Part shown: piece by piece, positions 43,892-52,857 of the stretch
Numbering within the stretch: the stretch's first letter is position 1
How the letters are laid out: each line of letters begins with the position of its first letter
NCBI RefSeq assembly: GCF_003173035.1
Contig: NZ_QGLE01000016.1
Span: forward strand, 1-64,000
Length of the DNA: 64,000 nt
Direction of reading: 5' to 3'
Source of the DNA: Zavarzinia aquatilis
GTDB lineage: Bacteria > Pseudomonadota > Alphaproteobacteria > Zavarziniales > Zavarziniaceae
Program-made: the position numbers and the translations under genes
Notes under the pieces: generated by a model
Databases searched by the model: none
What the model saw: only the letters and a program-made list of their open reading frames with translations
Told to the model about the DNA's origin: nothing

Positions 43892-44476
43892 ATGAACGGA
43901 AAGAATGCCGCAGCCCTGACCGCCCTCGTGATCGCAATGCCCCTGATGGGCGGCTGCGTCGCCGCCGCCGTCGGCGCGGTCGGCACCGCCGGCTATGTCG
44001 CGGCCCAGAACCGCGCCCCCGGTCAGGTGGCCGACGATTCCGCGATCCGCATCGACATCAACGACAAGCTGCTGAAACGCTCCACCAGCCTGTTCTCCAA
44101 TGTCAGCGTCGAGGTGGTGCGCGGCCGGGTGCTGCTGGTCGGCACGGTCGCCAGTTCCGCCGACAAGGAAGAAGCGGGCAATATCGCCAGGGCCTGCGAG
44201 GGCGTGAAGGAAGTCGACAACCAGATCCAGCTGGCCGACGACGGCGGCATCGGCGGCTATGCCGGCGACAGCTGGATCACCACCAAGGTGAAATCCAACC
44301 TGGTCACCGATTTCTCGCTGAACGGCTTCTCGATCGGAGTCGAAACCGTTAACGGCATCGTCTATCTTTCAGGCGTCGTGCGCAGCGATGCCCAGCGCGA
44401 CAAGGCGGTGGAAATCGCCCGTTCGATCTCCGGCGTGCAGAAGGTCGTCTCGGCGATCCAGATTTCGCCGGAATGA
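43892..44476 (+). CDS. BON-domain lipoprotein
   Basis: A 194-residue envelope protein. The signal peptide ends in the lipobox LMGGC near residue 21. Two BON domains follow: about residues 50-115 (IRIDINDKLL, VEVVRGRVLLVGTV) and about 125-192 (ITTKVKSNL, VETVNGIVYLSGVV). BON domains bind phospholipid or envelope components, as in OsmY and DolP, and such proteins support outer-membrane integrity. ATG 43892 follows GGGAAGAG. It lies 16 bp after yraN, a common neighbour. Confidence 0.87.
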   Translation: MNGKNAAALTALVIAMPLMGGCVAAAVGAVGTAGYVAAQNRAPGQVADDSAIRIDINDKLLKRSTSLFSNVSVEVVRGRVLLVGTVASSADKEEAGNIARACEGVKEVDNQIQLADDGGIGGYAGDSWITTKVKSNLVTDFSLNGFSIGVETVNGIVYLSGVVRSDAQRDKAVEIARSISGVQKVVSAIQISPE

Positions 44477-44519
44477 GGGTGTCGCGCAGATCGGGGCCGG
44501 GACACCGGCCGCTTACGTA

Positions 44520-45374
44520 ATGAAGGCCATGTCCAAGCTGGAACCCGTGCCGCTTCGCCCGGAAGAGATCGAGGAAGCCCTCGACGCCGTCGGCCGCCTC
44601 GACGACCGTGCCATCGACCTCGCGGGGACCGCGCTGCTGCTGGCCGCGCTGGACCGGCCCGGGCTGTCGCTGGCACCCTATCGCGGCCATCTCGACGATC
44701 TGGTGGCGGCCCTGCGCGACGCTTCGGCGACGACGGCGATCGAGGTCGCGGGCGCGCTGCAGCGCCTGTTCTTCGAGCGTTTCGGTTATGACGGCGACCG
44801 CCTGACCTATGACGATCCGCAGAACGCCAATCTGATCCGCGTGATCGACCGCCGGAAGGGCCTGCCGGTCGCCCTTGGCGTCCTGTTCGCCCATGCCGCG
44901 CGCGGCGCCGGCTTCACCCTCGACGGGATCGCCTTCCCCGGCCATTTCCTGATGCGCCTGTCGGTGAAGGGCGAGCATCTGATCCTCGACCCCTTCAATG
45001 GCGGCCGCGTGCTCGATGCCATGGAACTTCGCCGCCTCGCCAAGCAGCTGATGGGGCCGGAACAGGAACTGACCCCCGCGCTGACCGACACGGTCGGCAA
45101 TCGCGCCGTCCTGCTGCGCCTGCAGAACAATCTGAAGTCCCGGGCCGAATCCGAGGGCAAGGTGGAGCGGGTGGCGCAGATCGCGCGTTCCATGCTGCGG
45201 CTTGCGCCGGAACACGCCGGCCTGTGGCTCGAATATGGCAAGGCCGAGCATCAGCTGGGCCGGCTGGGCGCCGCCACCGGCGCCCTGCGCAACTGCATCG
45301 AACATTCCCTCGACGGTTTCGAGACCATCGAGGCCCAGCGGCTGCTGGAAGAACTGCGCCGCAGCCTGAACTGA
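44520..45374 (+). CDS. SirB1-family transglutaminase-like/TPR protein
   Basis: A 284-residue protein of the SirB1 family. It has a transglutaminase-like N-terminal domain ([20 protein letters not shown] near residue 110, FPGHFLMRL near 142, [12 protein letters not shown]) and a C-terminal TPR-like helical segment (about 200-284). The catalytic cysteine of true transglutaminases is not evident, so enzyme activity is doubtful. The start could be ATG 44520 or 44529. It precedes gshB by 13 bp. Confidence 0.83.
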   Translation: MKAMSKLEPVPLRPEEIEEALDAVGRLDDRAIDLAGTALLLAALDRPGLSLAPYRGHLDDLVAALRDASATTAIEVAGALQRLFFERFGYDGDRLTYDDPQNANLIRVIDRRKGLPVALGVLFAHAARGAGFTLDGIAFPGHFLMRLSVKGEHLILDPFNGGRVLDAMELRRLAKQLMGPEQELTPALTDTVGNRAVLLRLQNNLKSRAESEGKVERVAQIARSMLRLAPEHAGLWLEYGKAEHQLGRLGAATGALRNCIEHSLDGFETIEAQRLLEELRRSLN

Positions 45375-45387
45375 CAAGGCCCCCCCG

Positions 45388-46332
45388 ATGTCCCTTTCCG
45401 TCGCCATCCAGATGGACCCGGTCGAGTCCTTCGACATCGCCGTCGATTCGACCTTCCGCCTCGGCCTCGAGGCGCAGGCCCGTGGGCACAGGCTCTGCTA
45501 TTACCTGCCGCGCGACCTGTCGCTGAAGAACGGCAAGGTCGTCGCCTTCGCCCGCGATCTCGAACTGCGCCGGGTGAAGGGCGATCATTTTACCGCCGGG
45601 CCGGGCCGGGAAATCGACCTGTCGAGCCAGGACGTCGTTCTGATGCGCCAGGATCCGCCCTTCGACATGGCCTATATCACGGCGACCCACATCCTCGAGC
45701 ACATTCACCCGAAGACCCTCGTCGTCAACGACCCGGTGGAGGTGCGCAACGCGCCCGAGAAGCTGTTCGTCACCCATTTCCCGCAGCTGATGCCGCCGAC
45801 CCTGATCACCTCGCGCAAGGCCGAGGTCGAGGCCTTCCGCGAAGTCCACAAGGACATCATCGTGAAGCCGCTGTTCGGCAATGGCGGAGCCGGCGTCTTC
45901 CACCTGAAGCCGGGCGACGAGAATCTGGGCAGCCTGCTCGAGACCTTCACCCAGCTCTACCGCGAGCCGATCATCGTTCAGCGCTACCTGCCGGAAGTCC
46001 GCCTCGGCGACAAGCGCATCATCCTGGTCGACGGCAAGCCGGTCGGCGCCATCAACCGGGTGCCGGCGGATGGCGAGGCCCGCTCCAACCTCCATGTCGG
46101 CGGCACTGCGGTGCGCAGCACCCTGACCCCGCGCGAGATCGAGATCTGCGACACCATCGGCCCGGTGCTGGCGAAAAAGGGCCAGATTTTCGTCGGCATC
46201 GACGTGATCGGCGACTATCTGACCGAAATCAACGTGACCAGCCCGACCGGCATCCAGCAGATCGAAGCCTTCGACGGCACAAATGTCGCAGCCCTGATCT
46301 GGGACGCGATCGAGAATCGCCGGAAAAGTTAA
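45388..46332 (+). CDS. gshB: Glutathione synthetase GshB
   Basis: ATP-grasp enzyme that joins gamma-glutamylcysteine and glycine to glutathione. The 314-residue protein has the N-terminal [40 protein letters not shown] near residue 84, the ATP-binding [17 protein letters not shown] near 155, [20 protein letters not shown] near 202 and [20 protein letters not shown] near 268. Length and motifs are standard. The ATG lies 13 bp after the SirB1-like gene. Confidence 0.95.
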   Translation: MSLSVAIQMDPVESFDIAVDSTFRLGLEAQARGHRLCYYLPRDLSLKNGKVVAFARDLELRRVKGDHFTAGPGREIDLSSQDVVLMRQDPPFDMAYITATHILEHIHPKTLVVNDPVEVRNAPEKLFVTHFPQLMPPTLITSRKAEVEAFREVHKDIIVKPLFGNGGAGVFHLKPGDENLGSLLETFTQLYREPIIVQRYLPEVRLGDKRIILVDGKPVGAINRVPADGEARSNLHVGGTAVRSTLTPREIEICDTIGPVLAKKGQIFVGIDVIGDYLTEINVTSPTGIQQIEAFDGTNVAALIWDAIENRRKS

Positions 46333-46357
46333 CCCGCTGTTCACCCGGGAAGGCGCC

Positions 46358-46386
46358 CCATACCCGTAAATTGTCTATGGGTATGG
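46358..46386 (+). promoter_or_regulatory. Inverted repeat overlapping the PAS-gene ribosome site
   Basis: Perfect 8-bp arms CCATACCC / GGGTATGG with a 13-nt A/T-rich loop. The right arm merges with the GGAGAG ribosome site 4 bp before the ATG at 46394. As RNA it could hide the ribosome site; as DNA it could be an operator. Confidence 0.4.
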
Positions 46387-46393
46387 AGAGACC

Positions 46394-46918
46394 ATGTCGC
46401 GCCCGACCATACGGCCGACCGACCGTGAAATCTTTTTCGCTGCCGACGACGTCATCGTCAGCAAGACGGACCTCAAGGGCATCATCACCTATGCCAATGA
46501 CGTCTTCCTGGGCATCGCCGGCTATCGGGAAACGGAAGTTCTGGGCCAGCCCCACAACCTGATCCGCCACCCCGACATGCCGCGCGCCGTCTTCGCCCTG
46601 CTCTGGCAGGAGGTGCAGGCCGGCCGCGAAATCTTCGCCTATGTGAAGAACATGGCGAAGTCCGGCGACTATTACTGGGTGCTGGCCCATGTCACGCCGA
46701 GCCGCGATGCCACGGGCAAGGTGGTGGGCTACCACTCCAACCGCCGCACGCCCGAGCGCCAGGCGGTGGCCGCCGTCGCCCCGCTCTACGACACCATCCG
46801 CAAGCTCGAACAGGCAGAGGCCAGCCCGAAGGACGGCCTCGCCGCCGGCCTTGGCGCGATCGAGCAGCATCTGTCCCGCCTGGGGGTGAGCTATGGCGAA
46901 TTCATCTTCTCTCTTTAA
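46394..46918 (+). CDS. Stand-alone Aer-like PAS protein
   Basis: A 174-residue cytoplasmic protein with one PAS domain of the Aer/chemotaxis type. It has [19 protein letters not shown] near residue 25, [19 protein letters not shown] near 55, and [13 protein letters not shown] near 94. This class commonly binds FAD or haem and senses redox or oxygen. A helical tail follows (about 125-174). The gene overlaps the next chemoreceptor gene by 26 bp in another frame, so the two products probably work together as a split receptor. Confidence 0.85.
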   Translation: MSRPTIRPTDREIFFAADDVIVSKTDLKGIITYANDVFLGIAGYRETEVLGQPHNLIRHPDMPRAVFALLWQEVQAGREIFAYVKNMAKSGDYYWVLAHVTPSRDATGKVVGYHSNRRTPERQAVAAVAPLYDTIRKLEQAEASPKDGLAAGLGAIEQHLSRLGVSYGEFIFSL

Positions 46919-48146
46919 TTTCCATCGCCGCCGCGAGACCGCCGCGCAGGCCGACGCCCGCGACGAGACCATCGCCCGCCTCGAAGCCGACAATGCCCGC
47001 CTGCGCGAAGCCATGGACAAGGCGAGCGAAGCCTGCCGCCGCATCGCCGGGGGCGATTTCGAGGCGCGGGTGACATTGATCGAGCATCTGGGCGACGCCG
47101 TGCCCTTCCTCAATCACCTGAACCGCGCCTTCGACCTGACCGACGTCTTCATCCGCGAAAGCGTCGCCTGCCTCGAACAGGCGGCCCAGGGCCATTACTA
47201 CCGGCCCTTCCTCGAAACCGGCATGACCGGCGCCTTCCGGCTGGGCGCGCGCACCATGAACGAGACGCGCAACCGCATGAAGACGATGCAGGACGAAGCG
47301 AAGGCCCAGCGCCTGCGCCTTGCCGGCGACTTCGAGGCGAGCGTCGGCGAAGTTGTCTCGACCATGGCCGCCGCCGCCTCGCGCATGACCGGCACCGCCG
47401 GGGGCGTCGCCGACATCGCGACCTCGACCCAGTCGCGCGCCGCCGCCGTCGCCGCCGCGGCGGAAGAGACCGCGGCCGGCAGCGAGGCCGTCGCCGCCGC
47501 CACCAACGAACTGGCCGCCTCGATCAGCGAGATCAGCCGACAGGTCCACCTGACCTCCGACCTTTCCGGCAATGTCGCGGGCGAGGCCGAGTCGGCCGCC
47601 CGCAACATGAACGAGCTGGCGGCGGCGGCCCAGTCGATCGACGGCGTCGTCAAGATGATCCAGCAGATCGCCAGCCAGACCAATCTTCTCGCCCTCAACG
47701 CGACGATCGAGGCGGCCCGCGCGGGCGAGGCCGGCAAGGGCTTCGCCGTCGTCGCCGCCGAGGTGAAGACCCTCGCGCGCCAGACGGCGGAGGCCACGGT
47801 GCGCATCGGCGCCCAGGCCGAGGACATGAAGGCCCTGACCGACAATGCGGTCGCCGGCATCGGCCGCATCACCGGCGCCAGCGAGCAGTTGCGCGATGCC
47901 GCCGCCTCGATTTCCAGCGCGGTCGAGGAACAGACCGCCGCGACCGGGGAAATCGGCCACAATGTCGAACAGGTGGCGGCCGGCAACCGGAACATCACCG
48001 GCCATATCGCCGATGTTTCGGCGGCGGCCGAGGAAACCTCGACCGCCGCGGGGACCATGACCCAGTCGGCGGCGGCCCTCGCCGACATGGCGCGCCGGCT
48101 GCAGGGCGAGATCGAGGATTTCCTCGGGGCGATCCGCGCGGTCTGA
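46893..48146 (+). CDS. Soluble methyl-accepting chemotaxis protein
   Basis: A 417-residue chemoreceptor with no transmembrane segment. A coiled-coil start (about residues 20-60) leads into a helical region, then the signalling domain with the conserved hairpin tip [20 protein letters not shown] near residue 256. Methylation-helix features with many Ala/Glu lie on both sides. It should couple to CheA/CheW in a cytoplasmic cluster. The N-terminus overlaps the PAS gene by 26 bp, indicating translational coupling and a split sensor-receptor. Confidence 0.88.
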   Translation: MANSSSLFNFHRRRETAAQADARDETIARLEADNARLREAMDKASEACRRIAGGDFEARVTLIEHLGDAVPFLNHLNRAFDLTDVFIRESVACLEQAAQGHYYRPFLETGMTGAFRLGARTMNETRNRMKTMQDEAKAQRLRLAGDFEASVGEVVSTMAAAASRMTGTAGGVADIATSTQSRAAAVAAAAEETAAGSEAVAAATNELAASISEISRQVHLTSDLSGNVAGEAESAARNMNELAAAAQSIDGVVKMIQQIASQTNLLALNATIEAARAGEAGKGFAVVAAEVKTLARQTAEATVRIGAQAEDMKALTDNAVAGIGRITGASEQLRDAAASISSAVEEQTAATGEIGHNVEQVAAGNRNITGHIADVSAAAEETSTAAGTMTQSAAALADMARRLQGEIEDFLGAIRAV

Positions 48147-48268
48147 CCCGGTCCGGCGCCCCGTCAAGACTTCTGCACTTGCAGCCGCCGCGGCGTAGTC
48201 CTATCCAGAGGCGATGACGGCGGATCTGGCGGGGTTCGCCGTGCCGAAGACATCGAGGACCATCGCAG

Positions 48269-49363
48269 ATGACAAATCATGGGTCGCAGGGTTTCCGCAA
48301 AGTCGCCCACCCGAGCCCGATGCCCGATCCCGAGCGCATCGAACTGATACGCAACCCGGGTTTCGGTCGCGCCTTCTCCGACCACATGGTCACCATCACC
48401 TGGACGGCGGATCGCGGCTGGCATGAGATGACCATCGGGCCGCGCGGCCCCCTGTCGCTCAGCCCGGCGGCGGCCGTGCTGCATTACGCCCAGGAAATCT
48501 TCGAGGGCCTGAAGGCCTATCGCACCTCGTCGGGCGAGATCACCCTGTTCCGTCCGGACATGAACGCGCGCCGCTTCGCCCTCTCGGCCGAGCGGCTGGC
48601 CATGCCGGCCCTGCCCGACAATCTGTTCATCGAGTCGGTCGAGGCGCTGACGTCGATCGACCGGGCCTGGATCCCGGACGGCGAGGGCAGCCTTTATCTC
48701 CGCCCCTTCATGATCGCGACCGAGCCTTTCCTCGGCGTGCGTCCGGCGGCCGAATATCTCTATGTCGTCATCGCCAGCGCCGTCGGCCCCTATTTCAGCG
48801 GCGGCAAGTCGACCATCACGGTCTGGGTGTCCGAAGATTACACCCGCGCCGCCAAGGGTGGCACCGGCGCCGCCAAATGCGGCGGCAACTATGCCGCCAG
48901 CCTGACCGCCCAGGCCGTTGCCAGCGCCGAGGGCTGCGACCAGGTGCTGTTCCTCGATTCCGCCGAACACCGCTGGATCGAGGAATTGGGCGGCATGAAC
49001 ATCTTCCTCGTGTTCGAGGACGGCAGCCTGCAGACGCCGCCCATCGGCGGCACCATCCTGCCCGGCATCACCCGCGATTCCCTGATCCGCCTCGCCCGCG
49101 AGGAAGGCCGGGTGGTGCGCGAGGAGCCCTATGCCTTCGACCAGCTGAAGGCCGATGTCGCCTCGGGCCGGTTGCGCGAAGCCTTCGCCTGCGGCACCGC
49201 CGCCGTCATCTCGCCCATCGGCAAGCTGAAGACCACGGACGGGCCCATCGTGATCGGCGACGGCAATGCCGGCGAAGTCTCGCTGGCGCTGAAACGCAAG
49301 CTGGTCGGCATCCAGCGCGGCGACGTGCCCGACAGCTTCGGCTGGCTGCACAAGATCGCCTGA
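48269..49363 (+). CDS. ilvE: Branched-chain amino acid aminotransferase
   Basis: PLP-dependent transamination between branched-chain 2-oxo acids and glutamate. The 364-residue class IV aminotransferase is of the longer (group II) BCAT type. It has LHYAQEIFEGLKAYR near residue 70, LYLRPFMIATEPFLGV near 143, the PLP lysine in GTGAAKCGGNYAAS near 202, and WIEELGGMNIFLVF near 238 followed by IGGTILPGITRDSLI. The start ATG 48269 is not clearly preceded by a strong ribosome site. Confidence 0.9.
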   Translation: MTNHGSQGFRKVAHPSPMPDPERIELIRNPGFGRAFSDHMVTITWTADRGWHEMTIGPRGPLSLSPAAAVLHYAQEIFEGLKAYRTSSGEITLFRPDMNARRFALSAERLAMPALPDNLFIESVEALTSIDRAWIPDGEGSLYLRPFMIATEPFLGVRPAAEYLYVVIASAVGPYFSGGKSTITVWVSEDYTRAAKGGTGAAKCGGNYAASLTAQAVASAEGCDQVLFLDSAEHRWIEELGGMNIFLVFEDGSLQTPPIGGTILPGITRDSLIRLAREEGRVVREEPYAFDQLKADVASGRLREAFACGTAAVISPIGKLKTTDGPIVIGDGNAGEVSLALKRKLVGIQRGDVPDSFGWLHKIA

Positions 49364-49445
49364 ACCGGCGGCCACTCCCGCGAAAGCACTGGCAGACCGA
49401 GGCAGAATGCGCCAATTTGGGTAAAAATAAACCCACGGCGCCTTC

Positions 49446-50768
49446 ATGTTGCAACTTGCCTTTGTTCTGATCGGTCCGCAGGCCTTCCGTTCGCGGTGGT
49501 TCGTCATCGTGATCGCGGGCGGCCTGCTCGCCCTCCTTGTGGCGCTGTTGCCGTTCCTCGACCTGTCGTCGGGCCTGCTCGGGCCGGCGCAAATCGTGCT
49601 GGGCCTGCTCTTCCTTGGCCACGGCCTGCTGGCCCTGATGGCCATCGCCGAGGCCGGCTTTTCCTCGCGCCGGTTGCTCGACATGGTCAAGGCCGGGGGG
49701 TTCCTGCTGCTGGGCGCGCTCCTCCTCCTGCCCGCGCTGTGGAGCCCGCTGGCGCTGGCGCTGCTGTTCGGCGCCGCCTTCACCCTCGACGGGCTGACGC
49801 GGGCGGCGACGGCCTTTCTGGTCCGCTTCGCCGGCTGGACCATCGCCGTCGGCTGCGGGGTGCTGGAAATCCTCTTCGCCATCGCCGTCGTCGCCGGCTG
49901 GCCCCTGCCCCGGGCCGAGGTGATCCCGCTCGGCGTCGGTCTGCTGCTGGGCCTGACCGCCTGGCTGATGATCCAGCTTGGCCTGATGCTGCGCACCCTC
50001 GAGGACGAGGCGGCGATCCTGAACCTGCCGATCTTCGCCGGGCGCGGCTGGTACGAGCACGCGCCCGTTCTGGTGGGCGAGGAGCCGCCGCCTGCGCCCG
50101 ATCAGCCGCCGATGACCATCCATATCTGGACCCCCATCGGCTCGGCCGAGAAGCCGGAGCGGCTCTTGCTGATCGACCGCTACATCGCCGCGGTGGATGC
50201 CAACGGCGAAGTCTCGACAGGGCATTCCGCCCTCGAGGTCGCGCCGGACGTCTACATCAGCCATTACCCGTCGATCGACCTCAAGGCCTCGGCCGGGGCT
50301 GCCGTGCTGCACGCCGGCGCGCACAACAACATGGAGGGCAGTTTCCAGCCGTCCTATGCCGCCGAATGCGCCGACTGGTGCGAGGCGGACGCCCATGTCG
50401 TCATCCGCCGCTACAGCCCCCGGCGCCTGCGTGCCTTCTGGATCGGCTACCGGCAGGACAGCACCTATAATCTGACCGCCCGCAACTGCTCGACCGTGGT
50501 CGCCGCCGCCCTCGACGCCGCGCTGGAAGCGACGCTGGCCTGCCGGCGGCCCTGGCTGGGCCTCGTGAAACTGCTGCTGAACCCCGATCTGTGGGCCGCT
50601 TCCTGGGTGCGCAGCCACGCCATTTCCGGCACCTGGACGCCGGGTCTCGTGCTCGATTACGCCCGCGCCCTGTCACGCGTGGTCGACCGGCGCGATATTT
50701 CGTGGGGCGACCGGCTGCGGGCGCTGCTGTTCCGTTCATCGCATACCCGCAAGGCCCTGCCGCAATGA
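49446..50768 (+). CDS. Multi-span membrane protein fused to thiol-hydrolase-like domain
   Basis: A 440-residue protein. Residues 1-185 contain about six hydrophobic segments with HdeD/DUF308-like repetition (FVIVIAGGLLALLVALLPFL, GFLLLGALLLLPALWSPLAL). Residues 215-440 are soluble and carry GHSALEV near residue 260 and TARNCSTVVAAALDAALE near 346. A His followed by a Cys in such segments is typical of papain-like folds of the NlpC/P60 or DUF4105 type. I infer a membrane-tethered cysteine hydrolase; this is not established. Its last 4 bp overlap the MFS gene. Confidence 0.65.
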   Translation: MLQLAFVLIGPQAFRSRWFVIVIAGGLLALLVALLPFLDLSSGLLGPAQIVLGLLFLGHGLLALMAIAEAGFSSRRLLDMVKAGGFLLLGALLLLPALWSPLALALLFGAAFTLDGLTRAATAFLVRFAGWTIAVGCGVLEILFAIAVVAGWPLPRAEVIPLGVGLLLGLTAWLMIQLGLMLRTLEDEAAILNLPIFAGRGWYEHAPVLVGEEPPPAPDQPPMTIHIWTPIGSAEKPERLLLIDRYIAAVDANGEVSTGHSALEVAPDVYISHYPSIDLKASAGAAVLHAGAHNNMEGSFQPSYAAECADWCEADAHVVIRRYSPRRLRAFWIGYRQDSTYNLTARNCSTVVAAALDAALEATLACRRPWLGLVKLLLNPDLWAASWVRSHAISGTWTPGLVLDYARALSRVVDRRDISWGDRLRALLFRSSHTRKALPQ

Positions 50769-51904
50769 ACCTCTATTCCCGCGTCGCCGTCATCGCGACG
50801 GCGATGATGTTCGGCCTGACCTACTCCTTAAGCACGGCACTGATCGCCCTCGATCTCGCCGCGCGGGGCCTGAGCGAGACGCTGATCGGCGCCAATGTCG
50901 CCATGCATGCGGTCGGTGTTCTCGTCACCGCCCTCGTCCTGCCGCGCATCGTCGCCCGTTTCGGGGCGCGCCGCCTCGTCATCGGGGCGCTGCTGCTGGC
51001 CGCCCTCGTGTTGATGAGCTTTCCGGCCCTGCCCTTCGTCTGGCTGTGGTTCCCCTTGCGCATCGTGCTCGGCGCCTCGTCGGAAATCCTGTTCGTCCTG
51101 TCCGAGACCTGGACCAACAGCCTGAGCACCGAGGAAAGCCGGGCGCGCTGGATGGCGGGCTATACCGCCGCGATTTCCATCGGCTTCGCCGTCGGCCCCG
51201 TGATCCTGTCGGTGATCGGCAGCGGCGGTTTCGCGCCCTATGCCGTCGGCGCCCTGATCGCCGTCGCGGCCGCCGGCCTTGTCGCCTCGCCGAAGGTGAG
51301 CGCGCCCGTGTTCGACGAACCTTCCGTCGGCAATCCGCTGCATTTCATCCGTCTGGCGCCGGTCGCCATTTCCGCGACCGTGCTCAATGCCGCGATCGAG
51401 GTCGCGGGCCTGTCCTTCCTCGCACTCTATGCGGTCTCGCTGGGCTGGGCGGAGGATAACGCCACCCGCCTGATGTCCTGCATGATGATCGGCGCCATCA
51501 TCCTGCAACTGCCCATCGGCTGGCTGGGCGACAAGCTGGACCGGACGAAGTTCACCGCCGCCCTCGCCTTCCTGTCCATGCTCGGCGCCCTCGCGTGGCC
51601 CTTCGCCCTTGCCAGCGAGATCGCGACCTATGCCCTGCTGTTCGTCTGGGGCGGCACTTTCGTCGGCATCTACACGATGATGCTGACCATCGTCGGCAGC
51701 CGCTTCAAGGGCGCGGAACTGGTCGGCATCTACGCGACCATGGGGCTGGTCTGGGGCGTGGGCGCGCTGACGGGGCCGCTGCTCGCCGGCTTCGCCATGG
51801 AGAATTTCACGCACGGGCTCGCCTATTTCGCGGCGGCGGCCTGCGGCATCTTCTTCCTCGTCGTCCGCTTCGGCCCCGCTCAACGCGCCCAGATATCGGA
51901 CTGA
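50765..51904 (+). CDS. MFS transporter (YcaD-like)
   Basis: A 379-residue major facilitator with about 12 hydrophobic segments. It has VLPRIVARFGARRLVIGALL in the loop 2-3 region near residue 59, LSETWTNSLSTEESRARWMAGYTA near 118 and GWLGDKLDRTKFTAAL near 252. The SETWTN segment resembles the YcaD/sugar-efflux branch. Substrate unknown. The start overlaps the preceding stop (ATGA), so the pair is coupled. The 3' end overlaps the convergent binding-protein gene by 25 bp. Confidence 0.85.
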   Translation: MNLYSRVAVIATAMMFGLTYSLSTALIALDLAARGLSETLIGANVAMHAVGVLVTALVLPRIVARFGARRLVIGALLLAALVLMSFPALPFVWLWFPLRIVLGASSEILFVLSETWTNSLSTEESRARWMAGYTAAISIGFAVGPVILSVIGSGGFAPYAVGALIAVAAAGLVASPKVSAPVFDEPSVGNPLHFIRLAPVAISATVLNAAIEVAGLSFLALYAVSLGWAEDNATRLMSCMMIGAIILQLPIGWLGDKLDRTKFTAALAFLSMLGALAWPFALASEIATYALLFVWGGTFVGIYTMMLTIVGSRFKGAELVGIYATMGLVWGVGALTGPLLAGFAMENFTHGLAYFAAAACGIFFLVVRFGPAQRAQISD

Positions 51905-52746
51905 AGCAGATAATCCCGGGTCGAGCGGTCGAGCGGATAGACCATCACGCCGTCGCGGCCGAACCACTTGTCGTGGATGTCCATGTAACGGCCGCGGTAG
52001 TCGGCGAGCCCCTTGGTCAGGCCGATGATGGTCGCGTTGACGAAATCGCGCCAGGCGCTGTCGTCCTGCGGCAGCACGCAGGCCATGGCCTCGTTGCCCA
52101 GCGGCTCGGTCCGGGGCAGCAGGACGACGCTGCGCCCCGGCTCCAGCTTGCGCGACAGGCCGAGCAGGATGATGCCGATATTGGCGACCCCCTGCACCTC
52201 GCCCCTTGTCAGCGCGCCGAAGGCCGCGTCCATGGTCGGGTAGGATTTCGTGCGGATGCCGGGCAGCGTCTGTTCGAGGATGTCGCCGGTCGTCGTGCCT
52301 TCGGCGATGCCAACCAGCATGTCCTTCACCTCGGGCACCGTGCGCAGCGTGTCGCGGAAGGCAAGGACGCGGGTGCCGTCGCGAAAGAACGGGACCGAGA
52401 AATCGACGATCTTTTCCCGCTCCCAGGTCGGGGTGGTGATTTCGCACACGATGTCAAGTTCGCCGCCCGCCACCCGCTGCAGGCGGTCGGCCGGGGTGAC
52501 GACCGACAGATCGACCCACACCGGCCGGCCCAGCCGCGCTTCGGCCGCCGCGCGGATTTCCTCGATCAGGTCGACGGAAAAGCCCACCAGACGGCCATCG
52601 TCGCCGGCATAGGCGAAGGGGACGGCATCGGCCCGCGTGCCGGCATGGATGACGCCGCTTTCGCCGATACGCGCCAGGACATCGGCCCGGGCCTGACCGG
52701 TCAGGCCGAGGATGGCGAGGAGGGCTATGCCCAAGGGTCTGATCAC
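51880..52746 (-). CDS. Amino-acid-type periplasmic solute-binding protein
   Basis: A 288-residue family 3 solute-binding protein. The signal peptide spans residues 1-21 (LGIALLAILGLTGQARA). Core motifs are LVGFSVDLIEEIRAAAE near 57, RLQRVAGGELDIVCEITTPT near 89, VDFSVPFFRDGTRVLAF and GIAEGTTTGDILEQ. It resembles glutamate/aspartate-binding proteins. There is no permease or ATPase on its strand. It is divergent from the binding-protein/permease fusion 111 bp away and may be an extra ligand receptor for that system. Confidence 0.87.
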   Translation of the reverse strand: MIRPLGIALLAILGLTGQARADVLARIGESGVIHAGTRADAVPFAYAGDDGRLVGFSVDLIEEIRAAAEARLGRPVWVDLSVVTPADRLQRVAGGELDIVCEITTPTWEREKIVDFSVPFFRDGTRVLAFRDTLRTVPEVKDMLVGIAEGTTTGDILEQTLPGIRTKSYPTMDAAFGALTRGEVQGVANIGIILLGLSRKLEPGRSVVLLPRTEPLGNEAMACVLPQDDSAWRDFVNATIIGLTKGLADYRGRYMDIHDKWFGRDGVMVYPLDRSTRDYLLQSDIWAR

Positions 52747-52857
52747 GCTGAAACCTTCCCTACCGCCCGACGGAAATTGCTGCCAATTTGGGGGATATTT
52801 GTTGATAAATTACAGCGATCCTTTTCGCCAGTCCCAAGCCGTTTCCGGAACCCCGCC
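52747..52857. promoter_or_regulatory. Divergent promoter region of the binding-protein locus
   Basis: A 111-bp A/T-rich spacer between the minus-strand binding-protein gene and the plus-strand SBP-permease gene. It carries GCCAATTTGG at 52782-52791, shared with two other intergenic regions, followed by an A/T-rich box (GATATTTGTTGATAAATTA). Clear -35/-10 pairs could not be fixed. Confidence 0.45.

Noticed and set aside
49364-49445. GGGT-AAAAATAA-ACCC repeat as terminator of ilvE
   Set aside because: The stem is only 4-5 bp and no T-tract follows; the region is better seen as a promoter area with the shared 10-bp motif.
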